A DNA stretch of 64,000 nt from Zelonia costaricensis (lineage: Eukaryota > Euglenozoa > Kinetoplastea > Trypanosomatida > Trypanosomatidae), in NCBI GenBank assembly GCA_030849075.1, contig JASAOO010003556.1, forward strand, positions 62,001 through 126,000. Direction: 5' to 3'. Positions 9,446-18,794 of this stretch are shown piece by piece. Both the position numbers and the translations under genes were made by a program. Each line of letters opens with the position of its first letter. Position 1 is the first letter of the stretch. Under the pieces are notes generated by a model. That model saw only the letters and a program-made list of their open reading frames with translations, had not been told where the DNA came from and searched no databases.

Positions 9446-9703
9446 AACAACCGTGTGCATGGGTCTCTCTCTACGGCAAGCCCAGCACCCAGCCCGTGCT
9501 CACGGCGCTGCCGCTTGCATTAGGACCTCAGAAGTCACTCTTCTGTCTCCACTGACCTCAAACTGGGTAGCCCTCTACCAACACGCCCCAACAACTGCGC
9601 CACTCATCACCCTCAGGCTTTGATCTCGAGAGACATCGGTGCGCAAAGGGGAAGGAGGTCTGGCAACGCCCCACAACGGACGCGCAGCGCGACGAAGCGG
9701 CTC

Positions 9704-9782
9704 GTTCATAGTAACTATGACAATGTGATATCTGTGTATGATCATCGAGTGGTCACGGAAAGCATGGATAAGTTCGAATCAT
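9704..9782 (+). repeat. 79-bp repeat, copy 3 of 3
   Basis: Identical to copies 1 and 2 over 79 bases, 337 bases after copy 2. Identity with copy 2 extends at least six bases upstream and three downstream, so copies 2 and 3 appear the more recent pair. No fourth copy was seen in the window on either strand. Confidence 0.9.
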
Positions 9783-9973
9783 AACTGCTGCAGTTGATCG
9801 GCGCACGCCGAGCGGTTTCGGCACTCGGCACGGATGTGCTCGTCGCCCGTCGTCTCACCGTCACCAAGCGAGTACCGTGCCCACCAGGTCTAAAGGAGCT
9901 AGCCGCAACACCCAGGCGCAGATCAGAGGGGGTAGACCACGCTAAATGATCCGGAAGTGCTTCAGTGAGGGAA

Positions 9974-10315
9974 TCAGTTCAAACAGAACGCATAATTCAA
10001 AGGATCATCGTCTCTGCCACCTGGTGTACACCGCTCTTCATGGCATCCACTCAATCCAGCATGCACGCACAAACACACAAGCAAATCAGTAATTGCAAGC
10101 GGTGTGTGCGTGCTGCTGAGTCGGTTAGCCAGTCGTGCTATCTCGGGCTTATTTTCTGCGAAGCGATCCATTAAGAACGAGGCAGCCTTCGCGGTAAGCA
10201 TCACCCTTATCAAACCAGTTCTATCATGCACGTCGACTCGTGCGAGCAGTGACAACTCAGGCAGCTCCATATGCGGTGCGACTGCGGCGGCACTTGGACC
10301 GGTGTGTTGCCCCAT
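9974..10315 (-). CDS. Possible small protein of 113 residues, uncertain
   Basis: A minus-strand frame starting at MGQHTGPSAAAVAPHMELPE continues through LSLLARVDVHDRTG, then IRVMLTAKAASFLMDRFAEN and LANRL, which reads like a compact folded domain. The last 40 residues look like untranslated DNA. Third positions are only about half G/C, unlike the 75-85 percent typical of the other genes, so this may be an old, lowly expressed gene, a decayed one, or a chance frame. A longer in-frame extension to 10633 is Pro/Arg-rich and probably not translated. No family was recognised. Confidence 0.35.
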   Translation of the reverse strand: MGQHTGPSAAAVAPHMELPELSLLARVDVHDRTGLIRVMLTAKAASFLMDRFAENKPEIARLANRLSSTHTPLAITDLLVCLCVHAGLSGCHEERCTPGGRDDDPLNYAFCLN

Positions 10316-11263
10316 GTCGAGGGTTGTCGGCCGGCAAGATGCCTTGCAGAGGGCCCGCGATCTTTGGACGAAAAGCGCCGCAAACGTGTGCACGGGTGGG
10401 GCGGAGGAGGGGCGGGGAGGGGGAGAAGAAGCATGTGCGTTGGTGTGCGAGTAAGGTCGCCCTCGTGTACTCGGATGCAGAGGTGAAGGAGGGGGGGGTC
10501 GGAGACGGCGGAGCAGATTCTCAAAGCTGAGGGTACGGGCACTGTGCTGTGCGAGAGTGAGACGAAGCACGTGGCGAGTCCAGCAGCGGGACGACTTCCC
10601 TCGCCACCTCAGCAGGCGCGCAACAAGAGCCACGAGTCGTCCATCGGCGGTGCCGGCACCGCAGAAGAGCCGGCGCGCGCCGATGGGTGAGGAGGGAGAA
10701 GTTGCACTGGTTCTGCGACGTCGTCTGTCGAACAGACACCAGCTTTACGCGTTTTCACAGAAAGAGAGGGGGCCACGTGATACTCCGCGCCGACGTTCTC
10801 CGTGGCGCACTGTGTGAACCCGAAAGCTGCACTTTTTTGTACTCGGATGCGACGCCGTGGGCAGGGAGTAGAGGTGGGGGGGGGGGGTGAAGCGCCGCTC
10901 TATCACCGCCCGAAAGAGAACACCAGCACAACTGCGTGCCAGCGGCAGGTGGGGTGTGGGGTGTGGGGTGAGGTGGGAGACCAGTGCAGCCGCATCCACC
11001 GCTGCCGCGCACTCTCTCGTTGCACACCCTCGCGGCAGTGGAGAAGCGCACCTGCCTCCACTTTTCTCTCTATGTCCTTCACAGCCGCTCTTCTATGAGA
11101 AATTAGAATGCACACCTTTGAACAAAGTGCGGTGGGTGCGGGTTTTAATGGAGGGAGGGGGGGCAGTCGCGAGACGGCACGCCCACAGTACGAAGCAGGA
11201 TAAGGACACGGGGAAGAACGCAAAGAGGGAAAGAGAACTCGTCAGCGCCCCTCGGTGCGCGTT
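10316..11263. other. Intergenic spacer with G runs
   Basis: Spacer of 0.95 kb downstream of the 679-residue protein gene. Plus-strand runs of G occur near 10490, 10876-10887 and 11154-11163; these are C runs in the leftward transcript. No gene or RNA is recognised. Confidence 0.6.
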
Positions 11264-13303
11264 TCACGGCTTCGGGGACGCTACACTCAGCAGCGCGTAA
11301 GGGTCGTACCAGAGGGGCACCGACACGGCGGCGCTGGCCGAGCGCGGCTGCGCGTGCAGGATCTTCTCCAGCCGTTCGCGCCACTCGAACTGCGTTTGCT
11401 CCGCGTAAGCGCGCTTTGCGTTGAGAAAGCGGACGGTGTCCTCCTCAAGCCTCGTGCACAGCGGCGGAACGCGCAGCTCGAGCGGCAGGCGGACGGCCGA
11501 GAAGACGTTGACGCGCGGCACAACCCAGCGCTGCATGTCCACGTTGTCGCTCAGCACCGCGCGCAGGTCGCCTCCGCCGCCGCTCTCGGCGCGCCGGCGC
11601 TTCAGCGGGTTGTCCAGCGCTGTCTCGTCCGGCCGCGGAGGCTTGAAGACGAAGCGCTGCTCCATCACGAGGAGCAGGGCTCCCCACACGGCGCGCTTCT
11701 CCTCAGGAATGGCGGGCTGCGTGCGCAGCCAGGTGAGGTCGCGGGTGCGGCGCTGGGACATGTCCGTTAGCCACGCCTGCTGCGACATGCCGCCCCACGC
11801 CGCGACACGCCAGCGGGCGAGCTGCTCCACAAGCTGCATGAGCGGCCCCGCCTCCTCGGCCTGGATGAAGTGCGAGGCGAAGCGGCGGAAGGACAGCAGG
11901 CCGCCGAGGCGCTCGAACACCGTCTGCACGCCGCCGCTGGAGGCGGCCAGCACGTCCATCACAACGAGCATCTCCCCCGTCTGCTCCGTCATCTCGCACA
12001 ACCGCAGCAGACCAGGCAGGGCCTCGATGCGCTCGTCCGGAAAGGCCCGCGTGGGCTCGCCGCCCTTTACGTGAGCGAGCACCGACAGCCAGAAGAGATG
12101 CCGCATCTCCGGCGGCATCTGCTTCACCCCGGTCGAGGCCAGCGGCGGGGCGGCGGTCGCGCCACCGCCGTGCGCCCCGCCGCCGATGTGCTTCATCGGC
12201 AGCTTCACCGGTGGCCGCGGGCCGCCGACGCCGGGGGCGAGCGGCACCTTCGCGCCGACGGTGGTGACGGTGGTGCTGCCGGACAGGCGCCCCGCAAAGG
12301 GCGGCCGCACGTCCGACCCCGCTGCCACAGGGGGCGCCGCGGCTGCCGTTGTCGCCGGCCGGGGCGCGACGGGGGAAGCGGCGGCGGCCGTCATGGGGAG
12401 CTGCATCGCCTCGATCTTGTAGCCGGCCCCGCTGCGCAGGTACGTCTCCACCTTGACGCGCCGGTCGGACGCGGATGGGAAGCGGATGTTGGTTGACGCC
12501 TGGTCGCCCCCGTAGCGCGTCCCGCCCTTCACCCAGTCCATGTACTTGGTGTGGTACGTCTGCGCCGACAGCACCGTGTCCGGCACCCGGCTCATCGCCA
12601 TGAGCAGCGGCGTGAGCTGCCCTACAAAGGCGTCCCAAAGCGGCTTGAGCGGTCCGGGCTGCAGCGTGTCGTAGAGCAGCTTGAGGTTATCGCAGCAGCA
12701 GGCGAAGCAGATGGCCAGCTCGCCGGCGTTCCGCCAGGTGAAGCGCAGAAACTCGCGGCCGCCGCGCCGCGCCTGCTCCGCCTGTCGCTTGAACTCCAGG
12801 CGCACCTCCGTGACGAACATTTCGACGGCCACCCGGAAGTAGTCGAGGGTGCGGTGGCGCCGCTCCGGGTAGAGCGCCTTGTTGGTGCACAGCACCAGCA
12901 GCACTCGGTGCATCTCCTGCACGTCCTTGAGCCGCGGCAGCGGGATGTACTCCTTGTCGGGTCGGTCAAAGTGCAGGTCGGGGTTCAGCTGCACCTGCCG
13001 CAATGCCTGTGTTGCAGTCGAGTCTTGCGGTGTGCCGGCGGCTGCCTGGGCTGCGGCGGCGGGCCGCCCGGCAGCAGCGGAGGGGTCAACGCGCGAGGGC
13101 GACGAGGGCGCCGTGTCCGTGCGGGAGTCCACAGAGCCGCTGGAGGTCGAGCTGCGGCTGCCGCTGGTGCTGGAGGCGGTGCTGCTGGCGTCCTCGGAGT
13201 CCGTGCTGCTCACGGTAGAGGAGTCGCTCGAGCCGGCCGGCGATGGTGGGCGCCGGCCGCGCGCCGCGGCAGTCGCCGGAAGAGCGCTGCGGCTTGAAGA
13301 CAT
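11264..13303 (-). CDS. Hypothetical 679-residue protein with Ser-rich N terminus
   Basis: The first 95 residues are a Ser/Thr/Ala/Pro-rich, probably disordered stretch. Residues about 105-290 form a helical domain (EYIPLPRLKDVQEMHRVLLV, with FTWRNAGELAICFACCCDNL further on). A Pro/Ala/Gly linker follows, then a second helical domain from about residue 395 (MPPEMRHLFWLSVLAHVKGG; then the LLRLCEMTEQTGEMLVVMDV region and QLARWRVAAW). The second domain faintly recalls the TFIIS N-terminal (LW) helical bundle found in transcription factors, but I cannot confirm this. A basic KRRR near residue 573 could be a nuclear signal. The frame is GC3-rich and long, so a real gene is very likely; function is unknown. 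Confidence 0.86.
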   Translation of the reverse strand: MSSSRSALPATAAARGRRPPSPAGSSDSSTVSSTDSEDASSTASSTSGSRSSTSSGSVDSRTDTAPSSPSRVDPSAAAGRPAAAAQAAAGTPQDSTATQALRQVQLNPDLHFDRPDKEYIPLPRLKDVQEMHRVLLVLCTNKALYPERRHRTLDYFRVAVEMFVTEVRLEFKRQAEQARRGGREFLRFTWRNAGELAICFACCCDNLKLLYDTLQPGPLKPLWDAFVGQLTPLLMAMSRVPDTVLSAQTYHTKYMDWVKGGTRYGGDQASTNIRFPSASDRRVKVETYLRSGAGYKIEAMQLPMTAAAASPVAPRPATTAAAAPPVAAGSDVRPPFAGRLSGSTTVTTVGAKVPLAPGVGGPRPPVKLPMKHIGGGAHGGGATAAPPLASTGVKQMPPEMRHLFWLSVLAHVKGGEPTRAFPDERIEALPGLLRLCEMTEQTGEMLVVMDVLAASSGGVQTVFERLGGLLSFRRFASHFIQAEEAGPLMQLVEQLARWRVAAWGGMSQQAWLTDMSQRRTRDLTWLRTQPAIPEEKRAVWGALLLVMEQRFVFKPPRPDETALDNPLKRRRAESGGGGDLRAVLSDNVDMQRWVVPRVNVFSAVRLPLELRVPPLCTRLEEDTVRFLNAKRAYAEQTQFEWRERLEKILHAQPRSASAAVSVPLWYDPYALLSVASPKP

Positions 13304-14182
13304 GTCTAGCGTAGCCTCCGACTTGTTTGTGTGTGTGTGCGTTTATGTCCTACTCGGGCAAGCGGATCGGGGGTGGGGCAACGTCTGTGATCTCTTCTTG
13401 CACACGACGCGCACGAGGTGAGCGAGTTCGACAGGTCGTGGGGAAGGGGGAGGACACAAGACGCGGAAAGAAGTCAATGGAGAGTGGGGCGCATGAGCTC
13501 ACGCAGCAGCGGTTTCTATGGCGGTGGATTCCCTCCGCATCATCGCGTTGTCACCGACGGCTTTTCCGACACAACCATCGAAGTGCAACGGCGCGGGAGC
13601 TCCGGCTACCGCTGCAGGTGCGGCGTGCGGTGACGGAGCAGAGCAGCCCTCACCCCGTCGCACAGCTGAAGCGCTGGAAGTGCAGTGGCCGCATCGGTGT
13701 CCTCGCCGTGGGCACGGTTTGTGCGGGCTTACCGGTTCCCCTCGTTCCTTCTGTTTTTTTTTCTTTTCTTTTCTTTTCTTCAGCGCGTGTAGGGGAGCAT
13801 CAGCGTCGCTCGGGCAGCATGAGAAGTGAGAGGGGGTTGTATGGGGACGAGAGGTGCCGCCCGCGCGGAGGCGTTCCAGCACACCTGGCACTTCTGTACA
13901 TTTGAGAAGCAGAGTCGGAGGAACTAAGCACTTAAGGCAGTGGAAGGGGAGCAGTAGCAGAGAGAGGAAGCGAGTGAGGGAGAGGGCGGGGGCAGGGAAA
14001 CTACGGATCCAAGAGAAACAAGAAACGCAAATGGAAGCAGACCTCAAAAGAGGTGCCACACGTGTGTGGCACCGGAAAAAACTGAAACGAAAAGCCCATC
14101 AAGCGAGAAGCACAGAGGCATGACCGAAGAGTGTGAGTATCGTGGGCAGGCAGAGTTCGGACGCACACACGCAGCCCGGACA

Positions 14183-14184
<2 letters not shown>

Positions 14185-14217
<33 letters not shown>
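14185..14217. repeat. (CA)n microsatellite
   Basis: An uninterrupted CA dinucleotide run of 33 bases, among the longest in the window. Together with the TG run at 14387-14414 it could form a long hairpin in RNA. Confidence 0.95.
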
Positions 14218-14219
<2 letters not shown>

Positions 14220-14386
14220 GGCAGCACAACAAATGCGCGGGGGTAGGGAGGTGAGCATGCAGGTGAAGATGCAGCGGAAGCGCAAGCACAGGTCCTCCGT
14301 ATTCAGGCGCGCGTGTCAACACCTCTCCAGAGGCAAGGCCGCGCACTCAGCGCACGAGTGAGGGGGTGAGCCAAAAGCGGAACTGA

Positions 14387-14414
14387 TGTGTGTGTGTGTT
14401 TGTGTGTGTGTGTG
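14387..14414. repeat. (TG)n microsatellite
   Basis: TG dinucleotide run with one TT interruption, the complement of the CA run 170 bases to its left. Confidence 0.93.
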
Positions 14415-14466
14415 CGACGGACAGGTGTGCAGATCGGCACGTCGTCCGCAGTGCCGCTCGTTTCTT

Positions 14467-14925
14467 TCATGGCATCGTCGGTGACATGTCAGCGGTGGCC
14501 CGTTGGGGGCGGGCGACAGTTTCGTCGCAGCCAGCCAGGGCAAGGCCGGCGACGCGGTGCTGCAACCGGGCCTCCTGGGCAGCGAGCGCCTCCTCCAGCA
14601 GCGGCAGCGAGTCCCCACGCACGCGGCAGCCGACGTCGCCGCCGAGCCCCCGCATCCGCGACGCGTTTGCCTCCGCCGGGCGAGCACGCAGAGCGTACGC
14701 GTCCAGCACGGAGGCGCACACGCGCTCCGCTGTGAGCGGCGCGTCGCCACTGGCCGGCACCGGTGTTAAGGTGCGCATCAGGGCGGCGTGGTACATCATC
14801 GCAACCCTGGGTGGCGGGAGTCGTGTGATGAGCGCGGCGGTTTCGGGGTCGTCGATGAGCCGACGCATTAACTCGCCCATCACCGGTTGCAGCGCCTCGT
14901 TGCGCAGCACCCCGTCGGCGCCCAT
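14467..14925 (-). CDS. Hypothetical protein, 152 aa
   Basis: The product begins MGADGVLRNEALQPVMGELM, then RRLIDDPETAALITRLPPPR and VAMMYHAALMRT, predicted mostly helical. A middle helical stretch runs AERVCASVLDAYALRARPAE, and the C terminus is Ala/Leu-rich (PLLEEALAAQEARLQ). It is acidic-to-neutral, has no signal peptide or membrane segment, and no domain was recognised. The start at 14925 is preferred over one 18 codons upstream because the extension is Ser/Pro/Phe-rich pyrimidine tract. The strand and strong GC3 bias support a real gene. Confidence 0.66.
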   Translation of the reverse strand: MGADGVLRNEALQPVMGELMRRLIDDPETAALITRLPPPRVAMMYHAALMRTLTPVPASGDAPLTAERVCASVLDAYALRARPAEANASRMRGLGGDVGCRVRGDSLPLLEEALAAQEARLQHRVAGLALAGCDETVARPQRATADMSPTMP

Positions 14926-15966
14926 CCGCGTCGGTGGCTGCCGGGGAAGAGGAGAGAAGGACGAGCACGAGAACAGCACCGATTCGCGCCTACTCGATCA
15001 GCCAGTGAGAACGATTCGGGAAGAAAGCCGCTCTGCCCCCGTGATGAGTCGACGTGTCTGTGTATGTGTTACTTGCTGAATCAGGCACGCGCCAGTCAGA
15101 GGGGCGGACGTTCAGTACACACGAGGTGGGACAAGAAGGGGAGGGGCTGCGGGTGCGCGAAGAGAGCGGCGGCGACGTGTCTGCACATTGAACGTGGTGC
15201 ATCCGGTGCAAAGACGCCACGTGCATCGACGCCGTACGGGGGGGGGGGAGGAGGGGCCGGAAGCAACGGGAGGGCAGAAGTGGACAGAAAGGAGTATGAG
15301 AGGTGGGCGCAAAGGCGACGGTGGTGCGGCCACCGCCCACGTGCCCCTCAGACCGCGCTGGGACGACGAGTAGGTGAGGGCAAAAGACACGCAGCCACGG
15401 CGGACGTGTGCGTGTGGCAAGGGGGGGGGGGCCGCAATAGCCACGGACAGAGTCTCGTACCCGCGTCACCTCCCTCCCTCCCTCCCTCCCCCTCCGCGCG
15501 CAACAAACCCCACAGAGACAATACCAAAACAAGAGGGGGACGCGGTATTGGTTGATGCTCTCCTCTTTTCTTGTTTTGCTTGTGGTGAAGAGCGTACACG
15601 TACAGAGCCGAACAGTGGTCTCGGCAGGGGCAACACTCGAGAAGACTTCTACGAAGGACCGAACAAAGGGGGGAAAGCGAGCGATGCGCTCTCACAGTGG
15701 GGCAGGGGCGACGGCAACACCCACACCCCTCAAAAGACGGACAACTCGGATGCACATGCGCACACACGCGGCGCCATCCATCCTCCTCCTCCTCCCCTCA
15801 CCCCCCCCCCCACCCAAACACGCTTGTGAAAACAGAGAGCGGTTCGCATACCCTTTCTTTATGTGTATGCGGCGACAGGCAGAGGGCTTGCCTCGTCACG
15901 TCGAGGTTATCGTCGTGCCGGCTGTGCCGCGGCGAGACTCGAACGCGGCAAGCCTGGTGCGCGGCT
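14926..15966. other. Intergenic spacer
   Basis: About 1 kb between the PDZ protein and the 152-residue protein. It contains G runs at 15239-15249 and 15421-15430, a (CCCT)n-like tract at 15472-15494 and a C run near 15800-15810. Nothing coding is recognised. Confidence 0.6.
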
Positions 15967-17295
15967 CTAGAGCGGCGCCACAGTCAAGACGCGCACCCGG
16001 CCGGTGAAGGGGTCGTAGGAGGTGACCTTGATCGCGTGCCCCGCACTCCCGCGCAACGCCTCCTCGAATGCCGCCGGCGTCGACACGGGGGTGCGGCCCA
16101 CATGCGAGATGATGTAGCCGACGCCGAGCTGGTGCTCCGCAGCGGGGGAGCCGGCTACGACCTCGTCGAGAAGGACGCCGTCCCCCGCCGCACTCACGCG
16201 CACGCCTAGTCGCTCTGCCGCACTCGGCGGCGGTGGCTTCCGTGGCGGCACCTGCGACGCCGACGGCGGCGGCGGAGGGGAGCCGGCCCGCGGTGGAGGG
16301 CTGCGGCGGTTGCCATTGGGCTGCGGGGGCAGCGTCGTTGGGTGCGGGAGAGGGAGGGGAAGGGTGGGGGGCGCTGTGACGTCCACCGTGACCGTGTCGT
16401 GCGAGACATTCAGCGAGGGGTTGGCCACCGTGCCAAAGGCAGCGACGATGCGCTCGAGGTCGCGCAGCCGTGTCTCGACAGCGACCATGTCGGCCTGGCA
16501 CGCGGTGGTCGACTCGAGGTGGTCCAGCTGCTCCTGCACAAACTCTACCGCGACGACGGCCGTGTGCGTGTCGGCCAGCGGTGCGAGGGCAACGGCGTCG
16601 TGCGTTTCGGCGACAAAGGCGCTGTAGGAGGTGGTGAGCTCCTGTAGCTGCCGCTGGGTGCGGAGGCTGACCTCGTGCAGTTGCCCTACCATATCGCTCA
16701 CATCCGCCCGCACGGACGCGGCCAGCTCACTGCGCATCACCTCGAGCTCCTCCTTCGTCTGCTGCACAACGCCGCTGCAGACCCGATCGCGGAAGGCCTC
16801 CATGTGTGCCTGCGTGTCGGTCCGCATTGCCCGCAGCTGCTTCGCCGAGGTCGCCATGGCAATGTCGTTGATGCTCTTGAGGTCCTCGGCGTAGGTCTGC
16901 AGGCTCCGCTCAGCCGCGATGAGGACCGTCTCGTGCGACGCCCGCAGCGCTTCGTCCAGCACCGCGGGGTCCTCGACCTGCTTGTACATGAGCTGCGTCC
17001 GGCGGTCCGCCGCCTGCCGCTCCCTCGCGTCGCCGGCGCCGTGCCGCGGCGGTGGGCTGCGAACGGCTGCCGGGGAGGAGGAGGAGGTGGCGAGCGGGAC
17101 GCGTGCAGCTCTGCCAGAGGACGGGGACGCCGCCCCCTCCCAGCCGCCCGCGCCACCGCCTTGGCGCAGCTCCGTCTTGAAGAGCTCCGTGTCGTTCGCG
17201 TGTGCCACGAGGAGCGAGAGGACGTCGACGAGGTAGGACGGGCAAGTGCCGCTGTGGCACAGCACGTCGAACTTGCGGTTCAGCGCCGTCGTCAT
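15967..17295 (-). CDS. Coiled-coil protein with C-terminal PDZ-like domain
   Basis: The 442-residue product has four parts. An N-terminal helical region begins MTTALNRKFDVLCHSGTCPS. A Gly/Ser/Pro linker follows at about 55-100. A long charged helical region at about 110-300 reads as coiled coil (DEALRASHETVLIAAERSLQ, and QQTKEELEVMRSELAASVRA further on). After a Pro-rich linker (about 310-355) comes a compact C-terminal domain at about 360-442: GVRVSAAGDGVLLDEVVAGS then PAAEHQLGVGYIISHVGRTP. That pattern, ligand loop then V..GSPA....L..G..I..V.G..V, fits a PDZ or HtrA-type PDZ fold. No protease domain is present, so it is probably a scaffold protein. The start at 17295 was preferred to one 21 codons upstream because the extension is Pro/Phe-rich spacer translation. 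Confidence 0.82.
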   Translation of the reverse strand: MTTALNRKFDVLCHSGTCPSYLVDVLSLLVAHANDTELFKTELRQGGGAGGWEGAASPSSGRAARVPLATSSSSPAAVRSPPPRHGAGDARERQAADRRTQLMYKQVEDPAVLDEALRASHETVLIAAERSLQTYAEDLKSINDIAMATSAKQLRAMRTDTQAHMEAFRDRVCSGVVQQTKEELEVMRSELAASVRADVSDMVGQLHEVSLRTQRQLQELTTSYSAFVAETHDAVALAPLADTHTAVVAVEFVQEQLDHLESTTACQADMVAVETRLRDLERIVAAFGTVANPSLNVSHDTVTVDVTAPPTLPLPLPHPTTLPPQPNGNRRSPPPRAGSPPPPPSASQVPPRKPPPPSAAERLGVRVSAAGDGVLLDEVVAGSPAAEHQLGVGYIISHVGRTPVSTPAAFEEALRGSAGHAIKVTSYDPFTGRVRVLTVAPL

Positions 17296-18197
17296 TAGCG
17301 CAGATCGGGCAGGGAAGGGGGGAAATGGAGCAAGACAGACACGGAGAGGGACGTGCACACACGGCGAGAAGCTTTTGGGAGAGTGCAGTGAGCAGGAGAG
17401 GCGGACGTGCCCGTTGTGGGTGAGAGGGAGAGAAGCAGTGGGCAGATGGCAGCGAGGGAGTGTGGCCGAGAAGAGTCGTCGCGCGACGGCGACAGCCTGG
17501 AGGTCAGACGAGGCGGGTCTGCCGACAGAGTCCTGCTCACAGGGGCGCGGAAGCAGCAGCGGTGCGAAGTGAAGCAGCAGGAGGTGAAGAAAGGAAGTTG
17601 GGGAAACGACGTCTGTCTATGGACCGCACTAAAACGTCCTGATGCGCGTGCGAGCATCACAGAGAAGCGCTCGACAACCAAACGCACCGGTGCATTATCG
17701 ACAGGTCAAGCGGCCAGCACTGCAGCAAGAAGCCCCCCACCCACACCCCCGGGGGACAGTGCCAGGGTGACCCTCTATTTTTTGTTTTATTGTGACGAGC
17801 CCGTCGCAAAGGTCGCAGGCCCGTTTAACTAGTGCATGCGTGCATGTAGGCGTGTGTGTGTGTGTGTGTCTCAACGTGCTGTTGTGTTGGCACAACACAC
17901 ACATCAACATTGCTTGAGAGCGACGACTGCAGCGGGAGGGAAAGGCAGCGCGCGGAGTCGCTGGGGCTCGCCGAGCACCGGCTGTACGTGCACCAGCCAT
18001 GAGGAAAGGCGGGCGAGAGAAAGGGTGTGGCTGACACGCACTCCCGCAGTGCGACTCAGCGGGCAGCGCTGCAAAAAAACACAAGGAAAAAGGAGAGAGC
18101 AGCTGGAAACGTACAAGCATCACTTCAGGCGCGCTTCGCGGCAGCGCACAGCAACGCAGGGTTCAGGCGCAGCACCACCGGTGCGGCCGTGGGTCTG
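17296..18197. other. Intergenic spacer
   Basis: Spacer of 0.9 kb upstream of the PDZ protein gene and downstream of the 198-residue protein. It contains a (GT)n tract at 17852-17869 and a short AT-rich patch at 17770-17800. No gene is seen. Confidence 0.6.
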
Positions 18198-18794
18198 CTA
18201 CTCCTGCACAAAATGGCAGCGCTTCTTGTCACGGAGGGTGTTCATGAGTGACGTGTAGCGCGCCCGCACCGCCTCGCCGTCCGCCGAGGGGATCGGCAGG
18301 CGCTTCGCGATGAGTGTGAAGCAGGTGCTCCGCTCAATCATCATCTCTAGCACAAAACACATGCCCCGCTCCGTCACGCGCGTGCCGCTGATGTCGAGGA
18401 AGTCAATCTGCCCCGCCTGCGGCGAGAAGCGCAGCGTGTGGACGAGAAAGATGAAGGCGGAGTCGTCAAGGAAGGTGTTGTCCGTCGCGTAGATGCGGCG
18501 CGCGTTTGTCATGCGACCGTTCGCAATCGCGATGACGACCGGTAGCACTGGCACGCACTCTACGTGGAGGTCCGGCGCGTTGGAGACGAGCAGGTCAATC
18601 AGCATCTTCTTCTCCTCCTCCGTCTCCACCTCGCGCGCGAAGAAGCGGAAGAGCTGGTCAATCGAGAACTGCGTCTTGGCCGTCGCCTTCTTGATGCGCT
18701 CAAGCCGCTGCGCCTCCTCGATGATCTCCTTCCGCGTCGCCTCGGCCTCGCGCTGCAGCTCCGACACCGTCTTGCGGTCCCCGTCGCTGTACAT
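18198..18794 (-). CDS. Hypothetical protein, 198 aa, with an LRR-like segment
   Basis: The product starts MYSDGDRKTVSELQREAEAT with a charged helix (to about residue 60), followed by a globular part containing FSIDQLFRFFAREVETEEEK and KMLIDLLVSNAPD. A segment at about 120-150 (FIFLVHTLRFSPQAGQIDFL, then DISGTRVTERGM) has the L..LD.SGT.V...G pattern of a leucine-rich repeat of the RNI/LRR type, but only one clear repeat is visible. It ends in a basic helix (NTLRDKKRCHFVQE). The upstream in-frame extension is translated microsatellite, so the start at 18794 is firm. Function is unknown; the compact size and clean domain pattern suggest a conserved protein. Confidence 0.82.
   Translation of the reverse strand: MYSDGDRKTVSELQREAEATRKEIIEEAQRLERIKKATAKTQFSIDQLFRFFAREVETEEEKKMLIDLLVSNAPDLHVECVPVLPVVIAIANGRMTNARRIYATDNTFLDDSAFIFLVHTLRFSPQAGQIDFLDISGTRVTERGMCFVLEMMIERSTCFTLIAKRLPIPSADGEAVRARYTSLMNTLRDKKRCHFVQE

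Larger units (their letters stand above)
13304..14466. other. Intergenic spacer with facing CA and TG microsatellites
   Basis: Spacer of 1.16 kb. It carries a pure (CA)n tract at 14185-14217 and a (TG)n tract at 14387-14414, complementary to each other and 170 bases apart, plus a (TTTTC)n-like tract at 13747-13780. No gene was recognised; Arg/Ser-rich frames on both strands look like composition artefacts. Confidence 0.6.

Noticed and set aside
15890..15990. Possible antisense tRNA (GAGACTCGAAC)
   Set aside because: Only the T-loop-like motif matches; no cloverleaf can be drawn and the PDZ gene stop lies within it.
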